Shown here: in pieces, positions 1 through 9,120 of the stretch | How positions within the stretch are numbered: the first letter of the stretch is position 1 | Layout of the letters: each line of letters starts with the position of its first letter | From: Lunasporangiospora selenospora | Lineage: Eukaryota > Mortierellomycota > Mortierellomycetes > Mortierellales > Mortierellaceae | Reading direction: 5' to 3' | Length of the DNA stretch: 11,677 nucleotides | Assembly: GCA_015680635.1 (NCBI GenBank) | Contig: JAABOA010000728.1 | Coordinates: forward strand, 1-11,677 | Notes under the pieces: generated by a model | Database searches by the model: none | Told to the model about the DNA's origin: nothing | What the model saw: the letters and a program-made list of their open reading frames with translations, nothing else | Program-made: the position numbers and the translations under genes

Positions 1-225
1 AGAGAAAGAGTCGAGGAGGCGCGGCAATGGCAAATAGACAGCAGCGACAGAGTTGAGAGCGATGGGGATGCAAGAGGCTGAGGGCTGGAGGTTGGGAACG
101 ATCGCTGGACTTCTTCGGGGCGACCGACTCTCGGAGCGATGGAGGGATGGAGTGGATGCAACGCGCAGGATAGGATGGAGAAACGAGTGTGTGATGGACC
201 AGTCTTTCCAACTAAAATGTGACGC
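1..225 (+). promoter_or_regulatory. UPF2 5' leader / proximal promoter
   Basis: This stretch lies upstream of the UPF2 start and ends at a strong donor, GTAAGC at 227. It contains several ATGs, including 27-29 (a nine-codon ORF), 62-64 (a frame open to the donor) and 217-219, which is followed directly by TGA. I see no convincing TATA box. Whether these ATGs are in the mRNA depends on the transcription start, which cannot be read here. If they are, UPF2 has a leader rich in upstream ORFs. Confidence 0.5.
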
Positions 226-3200
226 AGTAAGCCATGTGGTGGATCTGCCTTTCTGGACTTTCAATTCACTCCCGTGCACACGCCCAGGGGTCCTTTTTCT
301 CTTCTTTTTCTCATTTCCATTCTCTCTGTCTCTCTCTCTCTCCCTCTCTCCCTCTCTCACTCTTGCTCTCCCACAGCTTGACAGTCTGCTCAAAAGAACA
401 CTACCCACTCTAAGCATCCCATCGCTCTCATCCATTCGCCATCCCGGCTCCCCTTCCCCCACCCTTTGATCCGCAAAAGTGGCGACTCGGCAGGAAATCC
501 GTCAGGCTAACCTGAGGGCATGGCAGGAGCGACCTGGTATGGCTCATTGTTGTTTCCATTCGATGACCAGCCAAACTCTGCGCTCTCGCTCCAGGGTTTC
601 GATCCTTTGTCTGGCCATTGTTCCTAATCACATGACACGAAAATACCCATCGAATGCTCGACTGATCGCTCTTTGACCCTTACCCGGGGCCTGTAGATCC
701 TTCTGCCCTCAAGAACCTTGACTCCAACATTAAAAAGAACACCGCATTCATCAAAAAGTGTAAAACTGGACTGACAGCCGATGTCGCACCCCAGCTCTTG
801 AATGACATCAAAAAACTCAGTCTCGAAAAGTACATCTCCGAGATTGTCGCTGCTCTTCTCGAAGGTCTTCTTCGTTGCAAGCTCAGTGCCGATGTTGCTG
901 CAGCTATTGAGGTATTGTCAATAGTCTTGGCGGGAAGGATCAGCGTAATATCAAATCAGCAAGCCTCTCTTCAGACCCACTTAAAAATTCTATACTAAGG
1001 CGTCTCTTTCTCCGAGTTTAGGTCATTTCGGCCTTGCATCAGCGGTTTCCGGACACGTTTACGCTGCTGTTTACCTATCACCTCGCCAAGGCACTTGCGC
1101 CATCTCCTGTGCTCACGCCGCAGCAACTTGTTCAGGCAGGAACAACTCCAGAACAACGTGAGAAAGAGGAACAGACTAGGATATCGCGCCAGCGCGTTCT
1201 CTCGCGTGTCGCCGCAGATTTATGGCTAGTTGGAGTGCTTCGAAATATTGAAGATGGTGTGGCTGTCCTTGCTGCTGACGGGACGGCGACTGTCTCTGGT
1301 AAAAGCGCTCAAGTGACCAAGGACAATGTTGCGGGACTCTTGGTGAATCCAAACAAAAGTTCAAAAGGAGGCATTCCCGACAATGGAAAAGCTTCGCCCA
1401 ATTTTGCCTATATTTTCATGCACGACCTGGTAAGCATCTGCACCAATGGACCGACAAAATATGGGGACCTCTAGAGGGATACGCGTTAGCAGGAACACGC
1501 TCGAGTAGCTCAGGATTTCGTGGTACTGATCTCGGTCACGTTTTCCAAACTCTTGAATAGCTTGCTGGAGACAAGGAGCATGCCAACCTCCCTATTTTAC
1601 TCACGGTACTCAAAGCACACGGAAAAGATTTGACTGGGATCCAGCCTCGTAAATCGAAACCAGCGATGGAGGGCAAGGATGCAGAGGCGACAAAACCTGC
1701 GGAGGAAACTAAGGACTCGGGAACATCCACTCCATCAACTACCCAGGCTACAGCAGAGGATATTGTATCACCCATACACCAACAGCTCTTCAAAAATCTC
1801 TTTGGAGAGTATTACAAGCGACTTGAGGTCCATCTTGTCCGTGACCACAAGGAGTTGAAAAAGCAAGAGAGGAAGAATGAAAGTAGCCTTTTCTCCCGTG
1901 GAGAGCTTTCGGATGAGCGCCAGCAGCATTTTGAAAAGCAGTTCAAAGCGCTGGAGAAGCTCACGAGCTCTGTCCAATCTATTGCCGACGCACTTGACAC
2001 GGAGATGCCTGTTTTGAAGGACGAAAAGGAGGATCTGATTGGCATCGTAGAGTCATCAGGCAATGGAGATGAGAAGGGTAGTTTGAGCAGTATTTTCGAG
2101 GACGAGGACAGCGCTGCTTTTTACGAGCAAATCTTGGATTTGCGAACGCTTGTCCCAAAGATCTTTTTGGAGGGCTCCAAGTCAAAAAAGGACAAAAAGG
2201 ATGAGGCCACGGCTGTGGACAAGGACAAGGACAAGGACAAGGACAAGGACAAGGACAAGGCAATAAAGAAGGGTGACAAGCTGACAGAAGAAAAGCAGAT
2301 GGAGCAGCAGGAAGATATGGATGAATCTATTGAAGCTATCTTGGACGGCATTGATAACGATATGGAGGATGTCGAAGTGAATGATCAAACTGGACCAGAT
2401 TCTTTTCTGGCAGAAGATACAGCCACCTCTGTTCAAGAGACAGCAAGCAATGCCCTAAAGCCTACTGCGACCCAGCTGGATGCCTTCTTGGTCAAACTCC
2501 CAACAATGTGCAACAGAGATATGATTGATCAGGCTGCGGTCGAATTTTGCTACCTGAACTCTAAGCTCAACCGTAGCCGACTCATCAAGGTAATTACGAG
2601 TCTTAAAAGGCCGTCAAGTTGGTGCAAAATATCTTGAATGATTTGCCTGGCTCACTCTATCCCATTTACTAATGCTTTTATCGCTTTCAGACTCTTATTC
2701 AAGTTCCACGTGACAGGCATGATCTCCTTCCGTACTATTCTCGACTGATTGCCACCTTTAAGGAGTTTTACCCCGATATTGTTCAGGAAGTTTTGAATGC
2801 TCTGGGACTTGAGTTTCGAGGACTGCTTCGTAAGAAGCATCTCGATCTTTCCGAAACCCGCGTGAAAAACATCAAATTCTTGGCAGAGCTTACCAAGTTT
2901 GGCATCACTCCACTGCCTGTTATCTTTCATTGTCTTAAGGCGCTTTTGGAAGATTTTGTGGCCCAGAATATCATTGTTGCCTGTGCATTGTTGGAGACTT
3001 GTGGGCGGTACTTGAAGTTGAAGAGTGCTGCAACAGCTTCAAGACTGGATATGATGCTTGATATCCTCAAGCGTAAGAAGGCAGCCCTCCACTTGGAGCC
3101 CAGGTTCTTGCTTATGATCGACAATGCCTACTACCAGGTCTGTGTGTGCCCCTGACGGATTGCTTTGACACATACTGTGATTCATCAAATTTGTGCTCTA

Positions 3201-5428
3201 TACTGACATGTAATTTATTAATGACCTCAATAGTGCAATCCACCTGAGCAGAAAACACGCCAAAAACGCGAGATCCCACCGATGGAGCAATTTGTCCGCA
3301 AGCTTTTGTATTTGGATCTATGCAAGAAGAATGTTGATATAATTCACAAGTTCCTTCGCAAGTTGGATTGGAATAATCGAGAGGTAATGTTTAAAAAATG
3401 AGGATGAGGGATGACTGTATCCTCGTCAGTTCTTGTTCAAAATATTCTAGTACAGATGTACCTGAAAGTCAACTTTTTCTCACCGTACCTATCTGGATTA
3501 TACTATTAGGTCTTTACTCTCCTTGTCCGGTTGTTTAGCAAGATTTGGAAGATCAAATTTAGCAACATCCACTTGATGGCGATTCTTGTGAATGGCCTCA
3601 ATAGGCATCACTCTGAGTTTTCAATTGCTGTTGTCGACTCTATCGTGGAGGAGATCCGTGTTGGGCTCGAGCAAAACAACTTTCGATATAACCAAAAAAG
3701 AATTGCACTGGTCAAGTTCTTGGGAGAGCTGTATAATTACCGTATGATTGACTCTCCGTTGATCTTTAGTACATTGGACACTTTGATTTCTGTCGGTCAT
3801 GGTAAGTTCTTGGTTCACGGGTGTTTTTCTTTCCTTTATCTTGCTGGGGGTTTGTGTTGCCTTCTCTATCCTATGCTAAAGATATAACATCTGTTTGGAT
3901 TACAATAGAGGGCGGTCGAGCAAACCCAGAGCGTCCTTCATCTATTGATGCACCTCACGATTGCTTCAGAATCCGACTGGTGTGCGCGTTACTCGATACG
4001 TGCGGAATGTGCTTTGATCACGGAAGTTCCAAGATCAAGCTGGACTCGTTCCTTGTTCTTTTCCAGATGTACATCCTGACCAAGGAGTCGTTGCCTCTCG
4101 ACATTGAATTTATGATCGAAGACACCTTTTCAGAGCTTCGGCCCAAGTTGCGAAGATTTGAAATGTATGAGGAAGCACTGGCGGCGGTTGAGGTTTTGCA
4201 TGGACCAAGTGCTCCCGCAGGAGGGATCAATAATGACGAATCTGATTCGGAAGAATCTGAAGAAGATGATGGGGACGATGACGGTCAGGATGATGATGAT
4301 GACGAGAGTGACGAGGATGAAGAAGAGGCCGAGGAGGAAGATGAAGAGCCACATGGAGGACGTCGTGGCATTCAGGATGATGCGGACCAGGCTGTGGTGA
4401 TGACAGCCAAGCAAGCGCGACCGATCGAAGAGGACGACCTTGACTTTGAGCGCGAGTATCTCAAGATGATGAGCGAAAGTTTGGAGTCGAGAAAGTTTGA
4501 GCGCAAGCACCTCACTCTTGATGTGGCGATACCCATTTTGAGATCAGCAGGTAATTCCGGAGAGCTTTCCCCACACACCTTTTTTTCCCAACGCGTCCAC
4601 TTTTCCATTACTAATATGGAAGAGCACAAATGACTTTGTAGATCGTCGTGAAGAAGTGACAGTGAGTGACCCAGATCACGTTGCCTTCACATTGCTGACT
4701 AAGAAGGGCAACAAACAACAGCTCAAGACAGTTGGTTTGCCCAGCGACAGTGCTTTGGTAATCAACACGAGAAACCAGCAGGAAGCTGTTCGTGAGGAAC
4801 AGCAGCAGTTGAAGCAACTCGTTTTGGAGTATGAAGTCCGTGAAGAGGCCAACCAGAGAGCCGGTAAGAATTGATGATTCGTCTCTGTATGATTTCGTCC
4901 GCACTGCAGGCAAATATGTACTGATGCCACAAGCTTTGTCTTTTATTGCGCGATTTTCTTTTTTTTACTAGTGCTGGAGCAATCGCTCAGAAACCAAGGC
5001 ATTCGACTCAACTACGCAGATGAGAACAGAAGACACGGAATATCCTCATCTTTTACCAACGCTGGATCGCCAAGCAATGACAAGAGCGTGGACCGGTCTT
5101 ATTCGGCTCCTTCGTTTGGGTCAACACCGCAACGTGGGGATAGCGGGCCGAGCAACCGAGGGAATGCGAGATGGACACGCAATCAGGGGGTTGGTGTTGG
5201 TGCAGGTTACGGAACAGAGAGTGCGTTGGCTAACTTGGGTGTAGATGGTTACGAACGACGACAGCCCGGAGGCCAGCTCAGCCGCGGTGGGCGACATCTG
5301 GGAGGCTACGGAAGGTAAGATGAAGGAGTACAGCAGTGGTTACAGAACTGTAGACGATTGGAGACAACCTCCCCCCCCCAGCACATGCTTTCTCTAATGA
5401 CTTTTTATCTCGCTTCCTTAGACGTTGA
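226..5428 (+). CDS. UPF2: UPF2/NMD2, nonsense-mediated mRNA decay scaffold (12 exons)
   Basis: UPF2 bridges UPF1 and UPF3 in the cytoplasm so that UPF1 acts on mRNAs with premature stops. Exons: ..226, 480-536, 697-911, 1022-1429, 1561-2589, 2691-3137, 3234-3383, 3510-3801, 3909-4550, 4642-4863, 4972-5314, 5422-5428. They join in frame to 1270 residues, close to human UPF2 (1272). MIF4G-1 is about 28-375 (LDSNIKKNTAFIKKC), MIF4G-2 about 530-715, and MIF4G-3, the UPF3-binding domain in this family, about 735-955 (KFLGELYNYRM, FRIRLVCALLDTCG). A (KD)6 repeat lies at 448-459 and an Asp/Glu run at about 976-1014. The UPF1-binding region is about 1037-1154, with the beta-hairpin TLLTKKGNKQQLKTV. 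The tail is Gly/Arg-rich and ends GRR. Identity is certain; internal splice sites rest on GT..AG plus unbroken homology. Only the first intron, and hence the N-terminus, is uncertain. Confidence 0.96.
227..479 (+). other. UPF2 intron 1, splitting the start codon (best model)
   Basis: Exon 2 reads ATRQEIRQANLRAW, matching the usual N-terminal motif of fungal UPF2, but no ATG precedes it in frame after the TGA at 467-469. Joining the donor after A226 (GTAAGC) to the acceptor AAAAG ending at 479 creates A|TG GCG, giving MATRQEIRQ. The intron holds a long pyrimidine-rich tract (about 290-376). The acceptor is AAG, whereas the other ten UPF2 introns end in TAG or CAG, so this junction is less certain. 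The alternative acceptor CGGCAG ending at 493 would join the ATG62 frame in phase and add a 55-residue extension in place of MATRQ. Confidence 0.5.
2221..2256 (+). repeat. In-frame (AAGGAC)6 hexanucleotide repeat encoding (Lys-Asp)6
   Basis: Six perfect AAGGAC units lie inside UPF2 exon 5 and encode alternating Lys-Asp at residues 448-459, in the charged linker between MIF4G-1 and MIF4G-2. Because the unit is six bases, gain or loss of copies keeps the frame. Nearby Lys-rich sequence (SKKDKKDE before, KAIKKGDK after) extends the charged linker, which is probably disordered or a single helix. Confidence 0.95.
5315..5421 (+). other. UPF2 terminal intron followed by a 7-nt coding end
   Basis: The donor GTAAGA at 5315, a branch-like CTAATGAC near 5394 and the acceptor CTTCCTTAG ending at 5421 define a 107-nt intron. 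Splicing gives AG|A CGT TGA, so the protein ends GYGRR, like the Arg-rich ends of other UPF2 proteins. If the intron is retained, the donor itself supplies a stop (AGG TAA at 5313-5318) and the protein loses just one Arg. Both products are nearly identical, so the final exon matters little for the protein. Confidence 0.75.
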
Positions 5429-6044
5429 TCAAGGGTAGGGCATCCACAAGACCTTCGATTTTGTTACTATGGGAGTGAGGGCTCGAGTTTTGAACAGGCA
5501 GAGTACCTCAATTGGCAGGCTGGGTCACCACCCACCCCTCACCACGGCTTTATGCACCATGGCAAGAGAAAGAGAAGAAAACATTGGACGAGAGGGAAAC
5601 AAAAGCCGCGTGCTTTGTTCTGCAGGAAAAACCTTTGTCATTTTTCTACTTCCACGCTTATTGACAGGTTCCCAGAGAAAATTCCTCTCATTTTCCTCTC
5701 TCTTCATCATGGTGTTCTCTCCTCTCCACATTCTTGCTATTGCTGACCAAAGCAAACACATCAACATCAACATCAACAATAACGACAGCTTCAGTGCAGC
5801 AGCACCACCGCCCTCTTTTCTCCTCCTTTCCTCTGCCTCTTTGAGTCCTCGTTCTCTCGTTCCCTCATCCCTTTTTAGATTCGATAACAATCCAGTTCGC
5901 GCACGCAGTTTAGCGATCAGGCACACAAACATCCTTTTTTTTTTTCTTTTTTTTTGCATGATCTTGCTCTTCTCAACTTGCTGACAGCAACCATGACATG
6001 GTTGTATGTAAGGAGTGAGAGGGATGCGAGGCCAAAGCCAATTG

Positions 6045-6050
6045 AATAAA
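6045..6050 (+). terminator. Candidate UPF2 poly(A) signal AATAAA
   Basis: This is the first canonical AATAAA on the plus strand after the UPF2 stop at 5426-5428, 617 nt downstream. It is followed by an A-rich stretch and a T8 run. It is plausible as the 3' end, but fungal poly(A) signals are degenerate and an earlier site could be used. Confidence 0.45.
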
Positions 6051-6334
6051 AATTGGAATCGAGTCTCAACTATTTTTTTTTGAAGAGCGGTATACATGTG
6101 TATGTCTTGTCCTTGCATGTACGTGATTGGAAAGGAGAGAGGAAAGTGCTTGGACCGCTTATCCCAAGGGTATTACGAACCCTGTCCGTTGTTGTTCAAC
6201 GTTGAGTTGCATGAAATGAGACCACTGTCCAAGCGTGCAGTAAGAAAAAAAAAAGAGCCGCTGGCTGGTGTGGTCCAGTGAGCAGATGTGTTTGGTTGGG
6301 TTGTGGCCTACTAATGTCTTTTGACCTGGGTAAC

Positions 6335-6351
6335 AAAAAAAAAAAAAAAAA
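6335..6351 (+). repeat. A17 homopolymer
   Basis: Seventeen uninterrupted A residues lie in the convergent interval. I looked for signs of a retroposed tail, meaning a flanking target duplication or an upstream tRNA-like head, and found none that convinced. It is best read as a simple homopolymer tract. Confidence 0.9.
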
Positions 6352-6387
6352 GACAAAGTGGGTTGGTGGGCGTAGACAGTCTTTGTG

Positions 6388-6417
6388 CTCGAACGCATAT
6401 TTGCGTTGGGCGTCGAG
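6388..6417. repeat. Small inverted repeat (hairpin)
   Basis: AACGCA at 6392-6397 pairs with TGCGTT at 6402-6407 around a TATT loop. CTCG at 6388-6391 can pair with CGAG at 6414-6417, leaving a six-base bulge. It lies in the convergent interval. Its function is unknown and chance is a fair explanation. Confidence 0.6.
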
Positions 6418-6889
6418 ACGATAATCTCAATTATTGTTGTGTTTTTCAAGTGCACATGCGCGTGTTGCGCAAGAAAAAAAAAAACGCTCGACTTCATGCC
6501 TTCCAGCTCGCTGGCTAAACAGCCTCTATATTTTTTTCCTTCCTCTACGGAAGGTACCACTGTGTGAACGAGCCCATCCACTTTTCTTTGATGCAGTCTT
6601 GCCCAAGGTTAGGCTGCATATTTTCCGGTCTCGTTTCGACTTCAGTTGCGCTGCTAAAACACATTCGCCCATTCTTCCCCTTCGAAACTCAAAATACACA
6701 CTCCCGCCATAAACCCATAAACAGACAATTACTCGGGCCCAGGATGAGGAGAAGTGGCAGACTGCTACATCGGGCAAGTCGATCTCACTCACACACCCTC
6801 TCCACTCCCTATTTCGCCGGAGGGAGGAAGGAAGCAGTGGAAGCACCCTTACGGAGCATGAGCCCTTTATGGAATTTGCTCCTTTTTAG

Positions 6890-6906
6890 GGCTCCGTCCC
6901 GGAGCC
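6890..6906. repeat. Perfect GC-rich 7-bp hairpin
   Basis: GGCTCCG and CGGAGCC flank a three-base loop (TCC). The hairpin sits between the convergent genes and is preceded by a short T run. There is no evidence of a terminator role in a fungal Pol II context, and it could equally arise by chance. Confidence 0.6.
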
Positions 6907-7275
6907 ATTTGTTCTTCCTTGGATGTTCGTTCTGTTGTCAAAAAGACGCATGGAAGCAGGGCACCAAGTTTTTCCTGGGCGGATGAAAATGTCCTCATTC
7001 TCTTGCTCTTTCAGTCCCTCCCTTTCAAATGAGTACCCCAATGATTGGGTTGCATGAAGAAGGAGAGGGTGGAAGGGGGGAGGGAGAGGGAGAGGGGAAG
7101 GAGAAAGAAGAGGTAAAGGTGTCCTACAACACCAGGGACAAAGGGCAATTGGCTTCTTACAGTAGAATACGCATACTCATGCCCCTTTTGCGCCTTCTCT
7201 CTCACTCTCTCTCTCACACTCCTCTCCCTCTCTCTAAAATCTAGATTGAATGAGATTTGAAAAGTCTGGCTTTTT

Positions 7276-7281
7276 TTATTA
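7276..7281 (-). terminator. Candidate kinase poly(A) signal (AATAAA on minus strand)
   Basis: TTTATT on the plus strand reads AATAAA on the minus strand, about 340 nt past the kinase stop and within A/T-rich DNA. It is the best canonical signal for the kinase transcript. The intervening 3' UTR (7282-7623) is U-rich on the RNA strand and includes TGTATATT near 7515, one base from the PUF-protein motif UGUANAUA. Confidence 0.5.
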
Positions 7282-7623
7282 TTGTTACATGCTTTACCAA
7301 GTGATGAAAAAAAAAACGGCAGAACAAAAAGAATAAAGACGGTTTTTTTGGCCTTTTTTGTTAATACAAGAGGGTAGGGCAGGGGGGTTACAGAAAGTGG
7401 AGGGGATAAAAAATTGACAAAGATGATATTATCGCAGAGAGACTGAAAACACGGAATGGGACAAACGACATAGTACAATGCACACACACAACAACAAAAA
7501 AGAAAAAAAATGGAATATACAAGTGTGATGACAATAGGTAGGATAGGGGTGATAAAAATAATAAGGGATGGAGTCTGTCGTCCCCCAGACAGGATTTGCA
7601 GACCACCTCCCCCCCGTCTTTGT

Positions 7624-9120
7624 TTAGCGAGAGCAAGGGGCCAGGGCCAAAAGGTCAGACAACTTCATAAAGCCAGAGCTAGCCATGAGATCTCCGTCGC
7701 CATTGGGCGCGACAGTGGCCTCGTAAAAGTCCACAGGTTTGGAAAAGTCCATCTCGCCTTCGTCCTCGGTCATCTCTGACCAGGACTTGCCAGACGAGGC
7801 AAGGGACCAATCCGAGAGGCAGGCCTGAGTCTTGAGCTGGTTGGCTTCATCGTTGTTGTTCTTGATGGCCTTGTTGGTGGTCTTGTTGCTCTCGTACTCA
7901 AAATCTTCATCCATTTGGAACATCTCGTGGGTTGACTGCTCCTTCACCATTCCAGACAGCGACGAGCCCTGAAGAGACTCATTGTCGTCATCCATCGATG
8001 AGAACACAGAGGAACCAGAGGAGGACATGGAAGAGCTCTCGGCACCAGAAAGATCCGAAGCCGTTTGGTCATCCCCACAATTCTCCATCGACGCTGTCGC
8101 ATAGAGCTCATTGTCCTTGCGGATCACAGAGCTCATGCGTTGGATCAACTCCAAGGCCTCGAAGCAATCAGCACGCTCACTTGGGTCAACGCAGAGGACA
8201 CGGTGAAGGAAGTGGAGGGCTTCATTGGAGAGTTCGGGGAACATGTGGTCGAGCACGGAAGAGTCGCGAGCATAGGCTGCAAAAGTGTCATCCGAATCGG
8301 CGCGCGACAACTTCCAAGGGTTCCGACCAAAGCGGAGGTTCAGGAAGATGATGCCAAGCGACCAGACATCGGACTTGGAGGGCAAATAAGGGCGACGAGA
8401 CTTGGCGGAAGAGGACTGGGGGTGTTGCTGCTCAGGGGCCATATAGAATGAGGAGCCGCAACCGAAATCGGAAGAGAGACGATCCTTGGTCGCGAGACCA
8501 AAGTCGGCAATCTTGAGAGTGCCGTCTTCGGAGACCAGAATGTTCTCGGGTTTCAAGTCACGGTGGAAGACACCGTTGGAGTGCGAGTAGGCAACAGCAG
8601 AGATAATCTGGGCCATCGCATCAAGGACTGAGCTGTCCGAATGAACATCGAGGCCACGGCCTCCAGGGATGGTGGGAGCCATGAAGCCGACACCAGAGTC
8701 GGCAGCAGCCGAGTGTTGGGAGATGATGGCATCATAGAGGTCACCGCCAGAGCAGTACTCCATGACCAAGAAGAGAGAGTCCTTCGTCTCGATGACGGCA
8801 GACATATCAACAATGTGTGGGGAGGACATGCCGGGCTTTGCGGAGACGGAGGAAAGCGAAAGGTGGATGTCGATCTCTTGACGCTGCAGGGCCAGCTGAG
8901 CAGGGGTGAGACCGCGCTTGGAAAGGCACTTAATGGCCTTGTATTCGGACGCGGAGCCAGGCTGGGCAGTGTGGGTCTTGGCGAGGTAGATGCTACCGTA
9001 GGTGCCGTAACCAAGGACATCAAGAACCTCGTATGAGAGGCCACGATCGTCCCTGAGCACCTCGCCAACCATTCGCTCGCGGCCGTTGGCCGAAGCGGGG
9101 GTCATTGAACTCACGGACAT
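7624..9120 (-). CDS. Ser/Thr protein kinase, Ran1/Ksp1/Sks1-like
   Basis: An intronless 498-residue Ser/Thr kinase. Kinase domain about 30-328: glycine loop GYGTYGSIYLA (37-47), AIK Lys64, helix C Glu82 in QEIDIHL, hinge LVMEYCSGGDLYDAI, HRDLKPEN 186-193 (catalytic Asp188), DFG 206-208, then FGCGSSFYMAPE (219-230) and SDVWSLGII with GRNPW (265-269), and the conserved late Arg316. The FGCGSSFYM activation segment and GRNPW are hallmarks of the fungal Ran1/Ksp1/Sks1/Vhs1 group, linked to nutrient signalling, TOR output, glucose response and the mitosis-meiosis switch. The tail (about 330-498) is Ser-rich and acidic, with DWSLASSGKSWSEM and a C-terminal FMKLSDLLALAP. All catalytic residues are present, so it should be active. 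The start is the first ATG before the conserved core and is near the usual N-terminal length. The exact orthologue cannot be settled without a tree. Confidence 0.95.
   Translation of the reverse strand: MSVSSMTPASANGRERMVGEVLRDDRGLSYEVLDVLGYGTYGSIYLAKTHTAQPGSASEYKAIKCLSKRGLTPAQLALQRQEIDIHLSLSSVSAKPGMSSPHIVDMSAVIETKDSLFLVMEYCSGGDLYDAIISQHSAAADSGVGFMAPTIPGGRGLDVHSDSSVLDAMAQIISAVAYSHSNGVFHRDLKPENILVSEDGTLKIADFGLATKDRLSSDFGCGSSFYMAPEQQHPQSSSAKSRRPYLPSKSDVWSLGIIFLNLRFGRNPWKLSRADSDDTFAAYARDSSVLDHMFPELSNEALHFLHRVLCVDPSERADCFEALELIQRMSSVIRKDNELYATASMENCGDDQTASDLSGAESSSMSSSGSSVFSSMDDDNESLQGSSLSGMVKEQSTHEMFQMDEDFEYESNKTTNKAIKNNNDEANQLKTQACLSDWSLASSGKSWSEMTEDEGEMDFSKPVDFYEATVAPNGDGDLMASSGFMKLSDLLALAPCSR

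Larger units (their letters stand above)
5429..7275. other. Convergent intergenic interval and 3' UTRs; no supported gene
   Basis: About 1.8 kb between the UPF2 stop and the kinase poly(A) signal. It contains a CT-rich stretch (about 5660-5880), a short (ATCAAC)3 repeat at 5760-5777, T runs near 5936-5955, A runs near 6244-6254, 6335-6351 and 6473-6484, a G/A-rich stretch near 7063-7110 and CT-rich DNA near 7193-7235. Open frames here are short, biased by homopolymers and unlike any family I know. I see no tRNA, rRNA or transposon signature. Confidence 0.7.

Noticed and set aside
5469-5984. 171-codon plus-strand ORF after the UPF2 stop, and a 197-codon frame on the other strand
   Set aside because: Both are dominated by translated simple repeats (CT, ATCAAC, T runs) and overlap the likely UPF2 3' UTR. 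Neither resembles a known protein.
6196-6205. 10-bp perfect palindrome TCAACGTTGA
   Set aside because: A single copy in 3' spacer DNA; palindromes of this length are expected by chance and nothing nearby suggests a regulated promoter.
6146-6236. Possible structured RNA closed by GCTTGGAC/GTCCAAGC with an inner AGGGT/ACCCT hairpin (5-bp stem, 7-nt loop)
   Set aside because: The inner arm resembles a tRNA T-arm in size, but the loop lacks the TTCRA motif and there is no D-arm or acceptor layout. An 8-bp repeat 71 nt apart is expected several times by chance.
6335-6351. A17 as the tail of a retroposed element
   Set aside because: No target-site duplication, no convincing A/B-box head upstream and no second copy in the window.
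6240-6352. Intron-like layout: donor GTAAGA, TACTAAT branch site, AG acceptor
   Set aside because: The acceptor is preceded by an A17 run instead of pyrimidines, there is no coding sequence on either side, and the segment lies past the likely UPF2 poly(A) signal.
6591-6986. 131-codon plus-strand ORF with ATG at 6591 in the convergent interval
   Set aside because: No family resemblance, no promoter-like sequence upstream and irregular composition; it lies where 3' UTRs and spacer are expected. Most likely a chance frame.
7300-7306. GTGATGA, a box C match of C/D snoRNAs
   Set aside because: No box D at a suitable distance, no C'/D' pair and no terminal stem.
8065-8451. 128-codon plus-strand ORF antisense to the kinase
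   Set aside because: Lies within the conserved kinase coding region and is explained by its biased third-position composition on the opposite strand.
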